Assembly: GCA_024642245.1 (NCBI GenBank)
Contig: JAHEBM010000012.1
Coordinates: 27,317-67,917, forward strand
Direction of reading: 5' to 3'
From: Haliea sp.
Lineage (GTDB): Bacteria; Pseudomonadota; Gammaproteobacteria; Pseudomonadales; Halieaceae
DNA length: 40,601 nucleotides
The translations under genes were made by a program, and so were the position numbers. A model generated the notes under the pieces. The model saw nothing but the letters and a program-made list of their open reading frames with translations. It had not been told where the DNA came from and did no database searches. Of this stretch, positions 7,026 through 15,829 are shown piece after piece. Position 1 is the stretch's first letter, and each line of letters opens with the position of its first letter.

Positions 7026-9596
7026 TTAATGTGCCTGAATTTCCTGCAGGCGTTTCTGGTAGGTCGGTGTGGATACACCCATTATCCTGGCCCTGTCGGC
7101 AACACTGATACCGCCGCACTGGCTGACGACGTGATGCAAAAGCGTGGCCTGTACAAGTTGCTGGGGAGGTTCATCCATCGCCGCCGCTTCTCTTATCCAC
7201 TGCCTGATGAGGCGCTGGGGCGTTTGCCACAGGGAGCTTGAACTGCGTTCATGGTCCCTGGACAATACCTTGGGCATCCAGCGTCCGATGTTGCGCGGCT
7301 TGGTCTGGAGGAAATCAGCGGCCGCACGCATGTTATCCCGATAACGCTCGCAGACTGCCAGTATGACCTCATCGTCCAGCCATGCCCCGAGTGGTTTGAT
7401 CGTATCGAGCTCCAGGAGAGCGTGCAGCGCCTCACCCAGGGCCACCCCGAGTTCCTCCAGGGTGGTCGGGGCGTAGGCCTCCTCCTCCTGGGGTGCCTCG
7501 ATCAGCACCTGGAGGTATGCGCGCTTCTGTGGCTGCTCGCTGCGCCCCGCAGGCGACAGACCCTTGAACATGCCCAGGTCAACGGGGGTGAGCCACTCCT
7601 TATCGGTTTTGTCCAACGCTGCGACAATGCACTGGCGCATTTCGCTGATATTCCCCGGCCAGTCGTGCTGCAGCATGGCCTGCTCCGCATCCGGCGTGAA
7701 CCCGCTTACCCTGCGGTCGCGGCGCGAGGCTTCCTGGGTGAGTATCTTGTGCGCCCAACGCAACACGGCTCGCTTGCGATCCTTGATCGGCGGAACCCGG
7801 ATGGGGTAGGCGGCAAAAACGCTGGCAAGCCTCTCGTTGAGCCCGCCATAGCGTACGAGATGTTCGAGGCTGTCGGGGAACAGCGCGATAATGCGTGCCG
7901 CAGGCAGGTAGCGGGGCGGGCTGGTATCAGCCAGGATGCGACTACTGATTTGCCTTGCGAGCTTGAGTTGGGCGTCGGGGTTCATCAGGTGTGGCGATTT
8001 GAATACCAGGGTCTTCCCACGCGACCGTTCCAGCTCCCGCGCCACCCGGTTGAGGGCATCCTTGCGTCCGCGAAATTCCCTGCAATCGATCGCCACCATT
8101 TTATCCATCGCGGCACCGGATTCCTGGTGAATCACCTTGGCGACATACAACTTGCCTGTCCCCCGAGGGCCGATTATCGCCACCGGTATATCGAGCCGCG
8201 ACAGAAAGACCGCCTGGTCGATTGCGCCCTCCATGTTATCCCCTACGTAGCCGTCGATACGGTCTTCTGCCTGTCGCGTGGCCACCGGCTGCACGCGGGG
8301 CGGCTCCCCGACGGCCTCGCGCCATTCGGTCATGGTGGCTATCTGCCTGGACAGCAGGTGCAATGACGATGTATCGGGTGCAAATCGATACTCCCTGGCG
8401 GTATCGTCGTACTGGAGTACCATAAAGCCCAGGACTCTCTCGTACAGGCGCAATGGAAGCACCGTGCAGGACGATTTGGCCTGCTCAACGCGGTGCTGGG
8501 ATTGCAACTGTCCGGTACCGGTTTTACGTGCCAGCTGGCTCAGCGTGCGGGGCAGCTGCTTCTCACTTACCGTATGCGAATCGTCGGCGGCCGCATGCGC
8601 CATTCCGCCGCAGACATACTCGTAACTGTCGTCAAAGCGACGACGGTAAATCCCCACCGCATCCACGGCGCGCTGCTGCAGGGTAAGTGCAAGCACTTTG
8701 GCCAGATAATCATCAGCATGGTGCGGGTCCGGCTCCAGCGCGGCAAGCGCGGACAGAAAGGCCAGCGACGGCTGAGCGGCCGGCCCCTGGCCAAGAATAC
8801 CCTCTGCGCCGGCGACATTTACGCCCAGCCATTGCTCGTCCCACTCACCGGCTGTGGCAATCATGTCGCCGGAGCTGGCACGCTGAAGGCGCAGCAGGGC
8901 ATTGTTGGCGGCGACCAGCGTCGCGAGCGAACTCGCTTCGTGCCCGCACTGCGCGAGGCCAACACGAATACGGTCTTCCTTGCCGATGAAGGATGTCAAA
9001 TGAGAGAGCAGTGCCCGGGCGATATCCCGGCCCTGGTCCAGGGTAAGATCTCGCAACACCACCGGGATGGTGGCACCGGCCGGCAATCCCACATCCTCCG
9101 AGCAAGGAACGATCTGTTGCAAACCAAAGCGGATATCGACCATGCGCCGGGCTGTGTCGTCGCTCGCCCGGGGCGGACCCTCCGCCGGGCTATCCAGCCC
9201 CAGTACCGCCACCACATCGTTGGGTCCTACCGGCTGCTGGAAAACGCTATCGCTATCGCAGCCCAACTGGAACAGTAGCAGGACAAGCACCTCCCTGCCC
9301 TGCTGTAGCTGCGAAAACACGTATCCACCGGCCACCATTTCGCCCCGCTTTGGGGGATACAGCAGCATCGGCGGCAGCATTGTGCGAACACCGCTTCGGA
9401 CAGCCCGGGTAAGTGGTAACTCCGGGGAGGGGGAGATACCCAGCACGTCCCACCAGCTTCGCCCTGCCAGCTGCGCCTGCGGCTGGCCCAGCATGGACGT
9501 GGCGGCGGCGTTACAGTCGCGGATTGACTCGCTCTGCCGATCCACGAACAAAACCGCGGCTCCGGTTATCCCGGGGAATTGATCTTCATCAGCCAT
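7026..9596 (-). CDS. degenerate enhancer-binding-protein-like AAA+ regulator with PAS, GAF and tandem HTH
   Basis: The 856-residue protein has a PAS-like N-terminus, a middle region with a GAF-like segment, an AAA+ domain and a C-terminal HTH part. Walker A is present (IIGPRGTGKLYVAK), as is the WPGNISEMRQCI segment of the sigma54-activator family. The Walker B site reads TLVFKSPHLM instead of TLFLDEIGE, so both acidic residues are gone, and the GAFTGA loop that binds sigma54 is deleted. The C-terminus has two FIS-like HTH segments (near RDNMRAAADFLQTKPRNIG and ISVADRARIMGVSTPTYQK). Start ATG 9596 is chosen because the sequence before it is not domain-like; ATG 9638 would add 14 residues. Inference: a DNA-binding sensor that no longer activates sigma54. 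It leads the chemosensory-like run. Confidence 0.85.
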   Translation of the reverse strand: MADEDQFPGITGAAVLFVDRQSESIRDCNAAATSMLGQPQAQLAGRSWWDVLGISPSPELPLTRAVRSGVRTMLPPMLLYPPKRGEMVAGGYVFSQLQQGREVLVLLLFQLGCDSDSVFQQPVGPNDVVAVLGLDSPAEGPPRASDDTARRMVDIRFGLQQIVPCSEDVGLPAGATIPVVLRDLTLDQGRDIARALLSHLTSFIGKEDRIRVGLAQCGHEASSLATLVAANNALLRLQRASSGDMIATAGEWDEQWLGVNVAGAEGILGQGPAAQPSLAFLSALAALEPDPHHADDYLAKVLALTLQQRAVDAVGIYRRRFDDSYEYVCGGMAHAAADDSHTVSEKQLPRTLSQLARKTGTGQLQSQHRVEQAKSSCTVLPLRLYERVLGFMVLQYDDTAREYRFAPDTSSLHLLSRQIATMTEWREAVGEPPRVQPVATRQAEDRIDGYVGDNMEGAIDQAVFLSRLDIPVAIIGPRGTGKLYVAKVIHQESGAAMDKMVAIDCREFRGRKDALNRVARELERSRGKTLVFKSPHLMNPDAQLKLARQISSRILADTSPPRYLPAARIIALFPDSLEHLVRYGGLNERLASVFAAYPIRVPPIKDRKRAVLRWAHKILTQEASRRDRRVSGFTPDAEQAMLQHDWPGNISEMRQCIVAALDKTDKEWLTPVDLGMFKGLSPAGRSEQPQKRAYLQVLIEAPQEEEAYAPTTLEELGVALGEALHALLELDTIKPLGAWLDDEVILAVCERYRDNMRAAADFLQTKPRNIGRWMPKVLSRDHERSSSSLWQTPQRLIRQWIREAAAMDEPPQQLVQATLLHHVVSQCGGISVADRARIMGVSTPTYQKRLQEIQAH

Positions 9597-9682
9597 CCTG
9601 TTATCTACCAAGCGTATTCTCCAGCCGAGGGTCCCCATTATCCGGCGCTCAGGCGTGTTTTGCCACCACTGCCAAATTTACC

Positions 9683-9711
9683 TTGTGCTTTACGCACAAT
9701 AATCATATATA
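9683..9711 (+). promoter_or_regulatory. candidate ptsP promoter with inverted repeat
   Basis: TTGTGC (9683-9688) and TATATA (9706-9711) are separated by 17 bases and point towards ptsP. The -35 element is also the left arm of a perfect inverted repeat TTGTGC-tttac-GCACAA (9683-9699), so a protein bound there would block the -35 element. The site lies in the 200-base divergent gap, so it could control both directions. Confidence 0.5.
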
Positions 9712-9802
9712 AGTTTCGGGGAGAATCTTACCTTGCCAGCCCGCCAGGTAGTCACTCCAGCCGATTTAAGCTTTACGTATCCGGATTCTCGCAAACGCTG
9801 CC

Positions 9803-12067
9803 ATGACAGGTGTAATTCATCAACTAGCACGCATCGTTCAAACCGTTGCCATGGCGGACCAGCCCATCGACCAGGTGAACCTGGTCGTTGAGTCGATCAG
9901 CAGCGGCATGGCCGTTGACGTATGCAGTCTTTACCTGGCCAACACGGAAGGTGAAATGCTGTTGCTGGCCTCCAGGGGACTGGCCGCCGGCTCGGTGCGC
10001 AGGGTAAAGATACCGGCGGGAAAGGGCCTGGTCGGCCTGGTGGCATCGAGCCGCCACCCGGTTAACCTTGCCAACGCGGAATCGCACCCCTCCTTCTATT
10101 ACGTGGCCGAAACCCAGGAGGAACACTTCCACAGCTTCTGCGGTGTGCCGCTGGTCCACACCGGAAAAGTGATTGGCGTACTCGTGGTCCAGGGACGGGA
10201 CGTCCGGCAATTCAGTGACGAGGAACAGGGTTTCCTGGTGACGCTGGCGGCCCACCTGGCACTGCTGTTGGCCAACAGTCCCCTGGCCACCGGCGAGGTC
10301 GCCAACCGCAACGGACGGGTTTCGGGTATCCGGGGGGCACCGGGAATTGGAATTGGCTACTGCCGCCTGTGCGATCACGGTGAACTTTACGCGGTTGCCA
10401 ATGCCCCGTGCGATAACGTATCGAAGTCCCTGGACGACTGGCACGCGTTACTCGCCGCAGTCCGCCTGGAAGTCCAGACGGAACAGGCGGCCATAGCCGG
10501 CAAGCTATCGGACGGTGTTGCGAGCATTTTTTCCGCCTATACCATGCTCCTGTCTGACCCGAGCTTCATTGGCCACGTGGAGAAAAACATCCGGGACGGC
10601 AACTGGCTACCCGGTGCCCTGCGCCATGCAACACAGCATTTCGCCGAGTTGTTCCGTGCCATGGACGACCCCTATCTGCAGGCCCGGCATGAAGACATAC
10701 ACCACCTGGGCAACAAACTCTACAACTCCTGGCGCGGCATCCAGGGTGCTGATCTGCCGGCGGACAGGCGAATCGTACTGGTAGGCAACCAGGTGAGCGT
10801 GTCGGAAATCGCCGCTGTGCCCGCGGGAATGCTCGAAGGTATCGTTTGCCTGGAGGGGTCAAGCCTGTCACACACCGCGGTAATCGCCAATGCGCTGGGG
10901 GTACCCGCGGTTATGGGCACCGGGCCTATCCGCCACCTTGCAAATGACTCCCTGTTAGTCGTGGACGGCAATAACGCCCAGGTCATGCTCAATCCCGATG
11001 CGACAGTGCTCGCCGAATACCAGAAACTGGAAGATGACCAGCGTTTCCTGATGAAGCGGCTCGAGCAGATTCGCGAGGCCCCGGCGATCACCCTGGACGG
11101 CACCGAACTAACGCTATATACCAATACCGGCCTGCTGGCGGATATTTCACCGGGACTGGTGAACGGCGCCCAGGGGGTGGGACTGTATCGCACAGAGATC
11201 CCCTTCATGATCCGCAACAGCTTTCCATCCGAAGATGAACAGGTTGCGGTATACCAGCAGGTATTGGCGGCCTACGAGGGCAAGCCAGTGCACATGCGCA
11301 CCCTGGACATCGGTGGCGACAAGCAACTGCCCTACTTCCCGGTGGAAAACGAGGAAAATCCGGCCCTGGGGTGGCGCGGCATACGCTTTACCCTGGACAA
11401 CAGCCAGTTACTGATGACCCAGGTGAGGGCCATGATCCGGGCCGGCGAAGACCTGGACAATCTGCGCATATTGCTGCCGATGATAAGCTCTACCGGGGAA
11501 CTGGACGACTTCTGCGAATTGCTGACGGACGCGGTAGCGCAGCTGCAGGCCGAGGGCTACCGTGTAAAACGCCCTGCGCTGGGAGTCATGGTGGAAGTAC
11601 CGGCCGCCATCTCACAAATACCCTTCTGGGCGGAAAAAATTGATTTCATCTCCATAGGCTCGAATGACCTCAGCCAGTACCTGCTCGCACTTGATCGCAA
11701 CAATCCCAGGGTTGCCGCCCGCTACGATCACGTTCATCCCGCCGTTCTGCTGGAAATACAGCGCATACTGCAGATGGCTCGGCTTCACCGGATACCGGTC
11801 AGCCTGTGTGGCGAAATGGCGTCAGACCCGGTTGCCGTGGTGCTCCTGATGGGGCTTGGGCTACGCACCCTGAGCATGAGCGCCACGAAGATTCCGCGTA
11901 TCAAGTGGCTTATTCGCAGCCTGCGCCTCGATACCGCTGAACAATTGAGCGAGGGCGCGATGACTTGCATGTACCCGGCCGACATCCGCCTGCGTGTTGA
12001 AGCGGCACTACAGGAGGCGGGACTGGAAGACCTCTTCAATCGCAATACCCGGGGCACACCGGCCTGA
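9803..12067 (+). CDS. ptsP: phosphoenolpyruvate-protein phosphotransferase PtsP (EI-Ntr)
   Basis: This 754-residue protein is the first enzyme of the nitrogen-related phosphotransferase system; it moves phosphate from phosphoenolpyruvate to NPr in the cytoplasm. An N-terminal GAF domain (about 17-155) closely matches E. coli PtsP (for example VCSLYLANTEG, HPSFYYVAE, GVPLVHTGKVIGVLVVQ). An EI N-domain follows, then the phospho-His motif GSSLSHTAVIANALGVPAV with His357, and the PEP-binding barrel with RTEIPFM, SIGSNDLSQYLLA and the catalytic Cys in LCGEMASDP. Length and order are normal for EI-Ntr. No clear Shine-Dalgarno precedes ATG 9803, but alignment with the family supports it. Many gammaproteobacteria place rppH directly upstream; here the neighbour is the divergent AAA+ gene instead. 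Confidence 0.96.
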   Translation: MTGVIHQLARIVQTVAMADQPIDQVNLVVESISSGMAVDVCSLYLANTEGEMLLLASRGLAAGSVRRVKIPAGKGLVGLVASSRHPVNLANAESHPSFYYVAETQEEHFHSFCGVPLVHTGKVIGVLVVQGRDVRQFSDEEQGFLVTLAAHLALLLANSPLATGEVANRNGRVSGIRGAPGIGIGYCRLCDHGELYAVANAPCDNVSKSLDDWHALLAAVRLEVQTEQAAIAGKLSDGVASIFSAYTMLLSDPSFIGHVEKNIRDGNWLPGALRHATQHFAELFRAMDDPYLQARHEDIHHLGNKLYNSWRGIQGADLPADRRIVLVGNQVSVSEIAAVPAGMLEGIVCLEGSSLSHTAVIANALGVPAVMGTGPIRHLANDSLLVVDGNNAQVMLNPDATVLAEYQKLEDDQRFLMKRLEQIREAPAITLDGTELTLYTNTGLLADISPGLVNGAQGVGLYRTEIPFMIRNSFPSEDEQVAVYQQVLAAYEGKPVHMRTLDIGGDKQLPYFPVENEENPALGWRGIRFTLDNSQLLMTQVRAMIRAGEDLDNLRILLPMISSTGELDDFCELLTDAVAQLQAEGYRVKRPALGVMVEVPAAISQIPFWAEKIDFISIGSNDLSQYLLALDRNNPRVAARYDHVHPAVLLEIQRILQMARLHRIPVSLCGEMASDPVAVVLLMGLGLRTLSMSATKIPRIKWLIRSLRLDTAEQLSEGAMTCMYPADIRLRVEAALQEAGLEDLFNRNTRGTPA

Positions 12068-12083
12068 GCGAGCACGGCGTGAA

Positions 12084-12102
12084 GCCACCCACGTGGCATT
12101 TT
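12084..12102 (+). terminator. weak terminator-like hairpin after ptsP
   Basis: GCCAC-ccac-GTGGC followed by ATTTT lies 17 bases after the ptsP stop, in the short gap before the convergent SDR gene. The stem is only 5 base pairs and the T run is short, so termination is uncertain. Confidence 0.3.
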
Positions 12103-12125
12103 GCATGCCGGTAGGGCCTCGCCGC

Positions 12126-12980
12126 CTACTGTGGCCGTGTGGATAAAACCTGCCGGGCCATGGTCTCCAGCAAGCGAAAAGCCTGTTGCGGATCGGTCTT
12201 TTTCAAATTGAGCAGGTCCATCTCCGCGCCCTCCCCAACCTCTATCTCCTCGACACCGGCTGCAAGGCCCTCTGCGATCAGCGCCGCACAACGCGCCACG
12301 TCCATTCCACCGGCAATATCCGCGTCTTTTTGTCCGGTCGCTTTCCCGCCACCGCCCAGCGCATTGATGGAAACATTGGTATTGATAAAGCCCGGTATCA
12401 CGGTGCTGACGCGGATTCCCAGGTGCGCTACTTCCGTACGCAGGGAGTCGAAAAAACCCATCACGGCGTGTTTCGCCGCGCAGTAGCCGGTGCGATCGGG
12501 AACACCCACCTTGCCGGCGACACTGGAAGTGACCACCAGCCTGCCGGAACCCTGCCGCACCATCACCGGCAGTACCTGCTTGGTCAGTGCTATCTGGCCG
12601 AACACGTCGACTTCAAACAGCTTGCGGTACACCGCCATATCGGTATCCAGGCAAAACGAGCGCTGGGAGATACCGGCATTGTTGATCAGCATATCAACGC
12701 GAGAAAACTCCGATAGCACCGACTCCACGGCTGCGGGCATCGCGTCATAGTCGACGATATCCAGTGGCAGCACCAAAAGCTTCTCCGGCGCGGCCCCGTT
12801 CCGGACACACCGGTCCTGCACACGCTCCAGCTCCTGCCGGCGCCGCGCCGAGAGCACCACGCGGGCGCCGCGTCGGGATAACTCCAGGGCAAGCGCCTCT
12901 CCTATGCCGGAGGACGCGCCTGTAATCCAGACTACCGCATCGCTGAATGTGTCCTGTGCCTGGCTTTCACTGTCGCTCAT
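12126..12980 (-). CDS. short-chain dehydrogenase/reductase
   Basis: A 284-residue classical SDR: the cofactor motif TGASSGIG is at 20-27, NNAG at 100-103, and the catalytic Ser152/153, Tyr166 and Lys170 (YCAAK) are in place. The family reduces or oxidises carbonyl/alcohol groups with NAD(P)(H). The sequence resembles the DHRS7-like branch (KVGVPDRTGYCAAKHAVMGF), often associated with lipid or steroid substrates, but the substrate cannot be read from sequence. GGAGGAACCA directly precedes ATG 12980, a strong ribosome site. It lies 24 bases after the fatty acid isomerase gene in the same direction, so it is likely co-transcribed with it. Confidence 0.92.
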   Translation of the reverse strand: MSDSESQAQDTFSDAVVWITGASSGIGEALALELSRRGARVVLSARRRQELERVQDRCVRNGAAPEKLLVLPLDIVDYDAMPAAVESVLSEFSRVDMLINNAGISQRSFCLDTDMAVYRKLFEVDVFGQIALTKQVLPVMVRQGSGRLVVTSSVAGKVGVPDRTGYCAAKHAVMGFFDSLRTEVAHLGIRVSTVIPGFINTNVSINALGGGGKATGQKDADIAGGMDVARCAALIAEGLAAGVEEIEVGEGAEMDLLNLKKTDPQQAFRLLETMARQVLSTRPQ

Positions 12981-13004
12981 TGGTTCCTCCCAAGGACCTT
13001 GTTG

Positions 13005-15257
13005 CTAACGGTTTTCGTAACGGTTCAGGTCAAATAGCCCGGCTTCGACCGGCTGGTCCTGTCGATAGTATTCGTACAGGCCGTCGCTGACCTTCCAGAA
13101 ACCCGGGTCGGTGCGTCGAACGCCATAGTCCGCGACCAGGCGGGCGTAGTCCTCTTCGCTGGCCAGGGCCTTGATAGCGAAGACAAACCCGGCAAGCTGG
13201 TTTTCACGTACCTGGAAAAACATATTCGGGTAGGAACCGATAAGCCCCCTTGCTACTGTGAGGGTATCCTCAACCGGCAGCCTGCGCTTGTCCTCCTGAA
13301 AGAGCTGGGTGTTATTCAGGTAGGCGCTGTTATGGATGATGGTGTAGACCCCCTGGGAGCCGACGGCGTCAGGCACGTGCACAAAAGACACCTCGGGCAT
13401 AAAGCTGAAAGGTTTGCCGCTGAGCGCCTGCAGGCTGGAGAGAACCGCGTGCACCGGCAGGTAACGCGTTTTTCCCGAATCCGGAAGCCTTGGCGCGAGA
13501 TCCCGGAAAAACTCCTGAACCGGGTTGGCGGTGCTGTACCGGATCGCCGAGTCAGGCCGTATATAGGCCTTTTTACCCAGTACATATTCCTTGGCATCGG
13601 GACTGGCCTCCCGGTACCAGAAATCACGCAGATCCTTTCTTTTGTTTTCGGGCATAAACACCAGGAAGTTGTACTCACCTTCCATGCGCAGAAAATCCAT
13701 GTAAAGACGGGTCTCGAGCTGGTGCGCCACATTACCGTAGACATCAAACCCGGCCACCAGCAGGTAATGGATGCGTTCCAGCAGGGAATAGGTAATCACC
13801 CAGGCCGTTTTCGGAGTCTGGCCGACCAGTCCCTTTACCACCGAGGCGCTGTCGTTGTGCCGGAAGATTGTCAGCGCGGCATTGTCATTGGTGCCGTCAC
13901 CATCCCAGATCAGATCCACATTGACCGGCGTGTTGCCGTCATTGAGCACCTGGTCAAGCAATCGCGACTTTGCCTTCAGGAACTTCCGTTGTCCGCGCGC
14001 ATACTCGCGCCAGCTCACCAGGGTGCTGAGCAGGCCACCTTCGGCAACAGGCAGGCGCATGTTCGCACTCTCACGGGCCAGGAACTCTGCATTCTGCGCC
14101 GGATCAATCACGTCCGGTTCGGCGAAAACGACCCAGAAATGGTCATCTATCACATTGAGGGCCACCTGCCCCCGGCACACAGGCCCCTTGATATAGGCCA
14201 TGATGGTGAACTGCGCCTCATCGAGCATGAATTTGTAGCGTGCTTCCACCGGCAACTCGCGGAAGGCAACAAACGGGTTGGACGCGACCCCGGTCTTGTA
14301 GCCGGGCAGCGCGGTGACATCGTAAGCGGGCGCGAAAAACAGGGTATTCCAACGCTCCATACGTGCGCTACCGAGGGCGTAAGGCATATGACGCTTGTCC
14401 AGTATGCTGGTCTTGAGTGCCTGCAAACGGTAGAAGAAACCGCCCTTGCCGGGCGAATCGTAAGGCCTTCTGGTCGCGATAATATCAACCTCCTCACCCG
14501 GAGGTGTCCGCGACCTGACCAGCTTGAAAAAACGAGGCGGACCCTCGAGTTCCGCGAAATAAATATCGGCTGTGAACAAGTGCTCATAGATATAGCGCGC
14601 GACCAGCTGCTCTTTCAGTCCACGGCGATTAAAAAACGTTTCCCACAGGGCAACAGCTGCGCTTTCCTCGGGGCTAAAGCCGGGTCGTGACACGCCCGGT
14701 GCGCCCTCGCGAAGCCACTCCACCAGGCTCTGCTGCTCGGCGTCGGACAGCCCCGGGAAACCGTAAGGCATGCCCCACAGGGGGTAGTCCCTGGCAAATG
14801 TGTCGAACTCTTCGGGTTTCGGACATTGCTGCTGCCGGTCGAGACTGAAATCAAAACTCTCCGGCAGGATTGCCGCCTCGGGCAGGGGGTGTTGTTGTTT
14901 CAGTGCCAGCATGCGCAGCAGCACACCATTTTCCGCGTCGCTGTCATCCAGTACCGGGTAGAAGCCTTTTTTCCGCCACTGGCTGGTGGTCTTCGCATCC
15001 TCAAACAACCGCGTCAGGTTCGCTGTAAGCAGGCGGGTTCCGTCGTACACCTTGTCTTTACTGGCCCCCCGCTCCAGCCCTTCCCTGGCGTCGAGCTTCA
15101 ACTGGCAGGGTGCATCGTAGCAACCGTGGCAGACCATACAACGCTGTTCGAGCGTCAATTTGATCTGTGGGGGATAGTCAATGTCGGCGGAGGCGGCCGC
15201 TGTTCCCGCCAGACAGGCAAAAGCCCAGCAGGCGGACAGGATTCGAATGTTCAACAT
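13005..15257 (-). CDS. cti: fatty acid cis/trans isomerase (periplasmic cytochrome c-type)
   Basis: The 750-residue protein resembles Cti of Pseudomonas, which converts cis-unsaturated acyl chains of membrane phospholipids to trans as a fast reply to solvents or heat. An N-terminal signal peptide (about 1-24) is followed by a single heme c site CMVCH at 40-44 inside CMVCHGCYDAPCQL, which is typical of the family. Length fits (Cti is about 760 residues). The enzyme acts in the periplasm on the inner membrane. It is followed by an SDR and preceded, 83 bases away, by the chalcone-isomerase-like and DUF2878 genes, forming a membrane-lipid group. The ribosome site is weak (GGGCG). Confidence 0.93.
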   Translation of the reverse strand: MLNIRILSACWAFACLAGTAAASADIDYPPQIKLTLEQRCMVCHGCYDAPCQLKLDAREGLERGASKDKVYDGTRLLTANLTRLFEDAKTTSQWRKKGFYPVLDDSDAENGVLLRMLALKQQHPLPEAAILPESFDFSLDRQQQCPKPEEFDTFARDYPLWGMPYGFPGLSDAEQQSLVEWLREGAPGVSRPGFSPEESAAVALWETFFNRRGLKEQLVARYIYEHLFTADIYFAELEGPPRFFKLVRSRTPPGEEVDIIATRRPYDSPGKGGFFYRLQALKTSILDKRHMPYALGSARMERWNTLFFAPAYDVTALPGYKTGVASNPFVAFRELPVEARYKFMLDEAQFTIMAYIKGPVCRGQVALNVIDDHFWVVFAEPDVIDPAQNAEFLARESANMRLPVAEGGLLSTLVSWREYARGQRKFLKAKSRLLDQVLNDGNTPVNVDLIWDGDGTNDNAALTIFRHNDSASVVKGLVGQTPKTAWVITYSLLERIHYLLVAGFDVYGNVAHQLETRLYMDFLRMEGEYNFLVFMPENKRKDLRDFWYREASPDAKEYVLGKKAYIRPDSAIRYSTANPVQEFFRDLAPRLPDSGKTRYLPVHAVLSSLQALSGKPFSFMPEVSFVHVPDAVGSQGVYTIIHNSAYLNNTQLFQEDKRRLPVEDTLTVARGLIGSYPNMFFQVRENQLAGFVFAIKALASEEDYARLVADYGVRRTDPGFWKVSDGLYEYYRQDQPVEAGLFDLNRYENR

Positions 15258-15340
15258 CGCCCAATTCTGGGACTGGCCAGGAAGTAAAGCAAGCCGGGAA
15301 TCCCCAGGGCAGGCGTGTCAGGCACGTCTGGGTACCGACC

Positions 15341-15829
15341 TCACCGGTCGCCTATCAACGCCAGGCGCAACTCGGGCTGGCTGGTATGGGTGGATAGCCA
15401 GATATCGAGAAAAGACTGGCCAAAGGCTGGATCCTCGATCTGCCCGAGGCGCTGGCCGTTATATAAAAAAGTGCTCTGGCCGCGCTCGTCCAGCACCAGT
15501 GCCAATACATCGTTTTCCCTGATATCCGGCCACAGGCCGGACAGGGCTGAAAGCCATTGGGCCTGGCCGGGCGGGGTATGCGGCAGGCGCTGCCACTCCC
15601 TGCGTGTTTGCTCCACGAGGTCACCGGCCTCGATATCGCGAAGGTACTGAAGTTCCAGCCGCAGCGGCCGCTGGCCTTCCCGGTAGCGGCCATCCGCGCT
15701 GTACAGGCGGGAGTCATAGACAGGCCAGAGCAACACCTGCAGGCGCGCCTGCCCGACAAGTTTCAGGTCCTGCGCACTTGCCTGCACTACCAGGCAGAAC
15801 AGCAACAGTCCCGCAGCAATCCGCATCAT
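15341..15829 (-). CDS. chalcone isomerase-like periplasmic protein
   Basis: A 162-residue protein with a cleavable signal peptide (MRIAAGLLLFCLVVQASAQ) and the pattern of bacterial chalcone isomerase-like proteins: VGQARLQVLLWPVYDSRLY, a beta-rich core, FLDIWLS and a C-terminal RLALIGD. These proteins keep the chalcone isomerase fold but are not flavonoid enzymes; several occur next to DUF2878 and fatty acid modification genes. Its start overlaps the DUF2878 stop by 4 bases (ATGA), so the two are translationally coupled. Probable role: binding or processing a lipid in the periplasm. This is inference. Confidence 0.85.
   Translation of the reverse strand: MMRIAAGLLLFCLVVQASAQDLKLVGQARLQVLLWPVYDSRLYSADGRYREGQRPLRLELQYLRDIEAGDLVEQTRREWQRLPHTPPGQAQWLSALSGLWPDIRENDVLALVLDERGQSTFLYNGQRLGQIEDPAFGQSFLDIWLSTHTSQPELRLALIGDR

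Noticed and set aside
7026..9638. A working sigma54-dependent activator
   Set aside because: GAFTGA and the acidic Walker B residues are absent, so an activator call would mislead despite clear ancestry.
13332..14690. 452-residue plus-strand frame opposite cti
   Set aside because: It lies fully inside a recognised cytochrome-type isomerase gene; the composition (His/Arg/Gln-rich) is typical of a reversed GC-rich gene.
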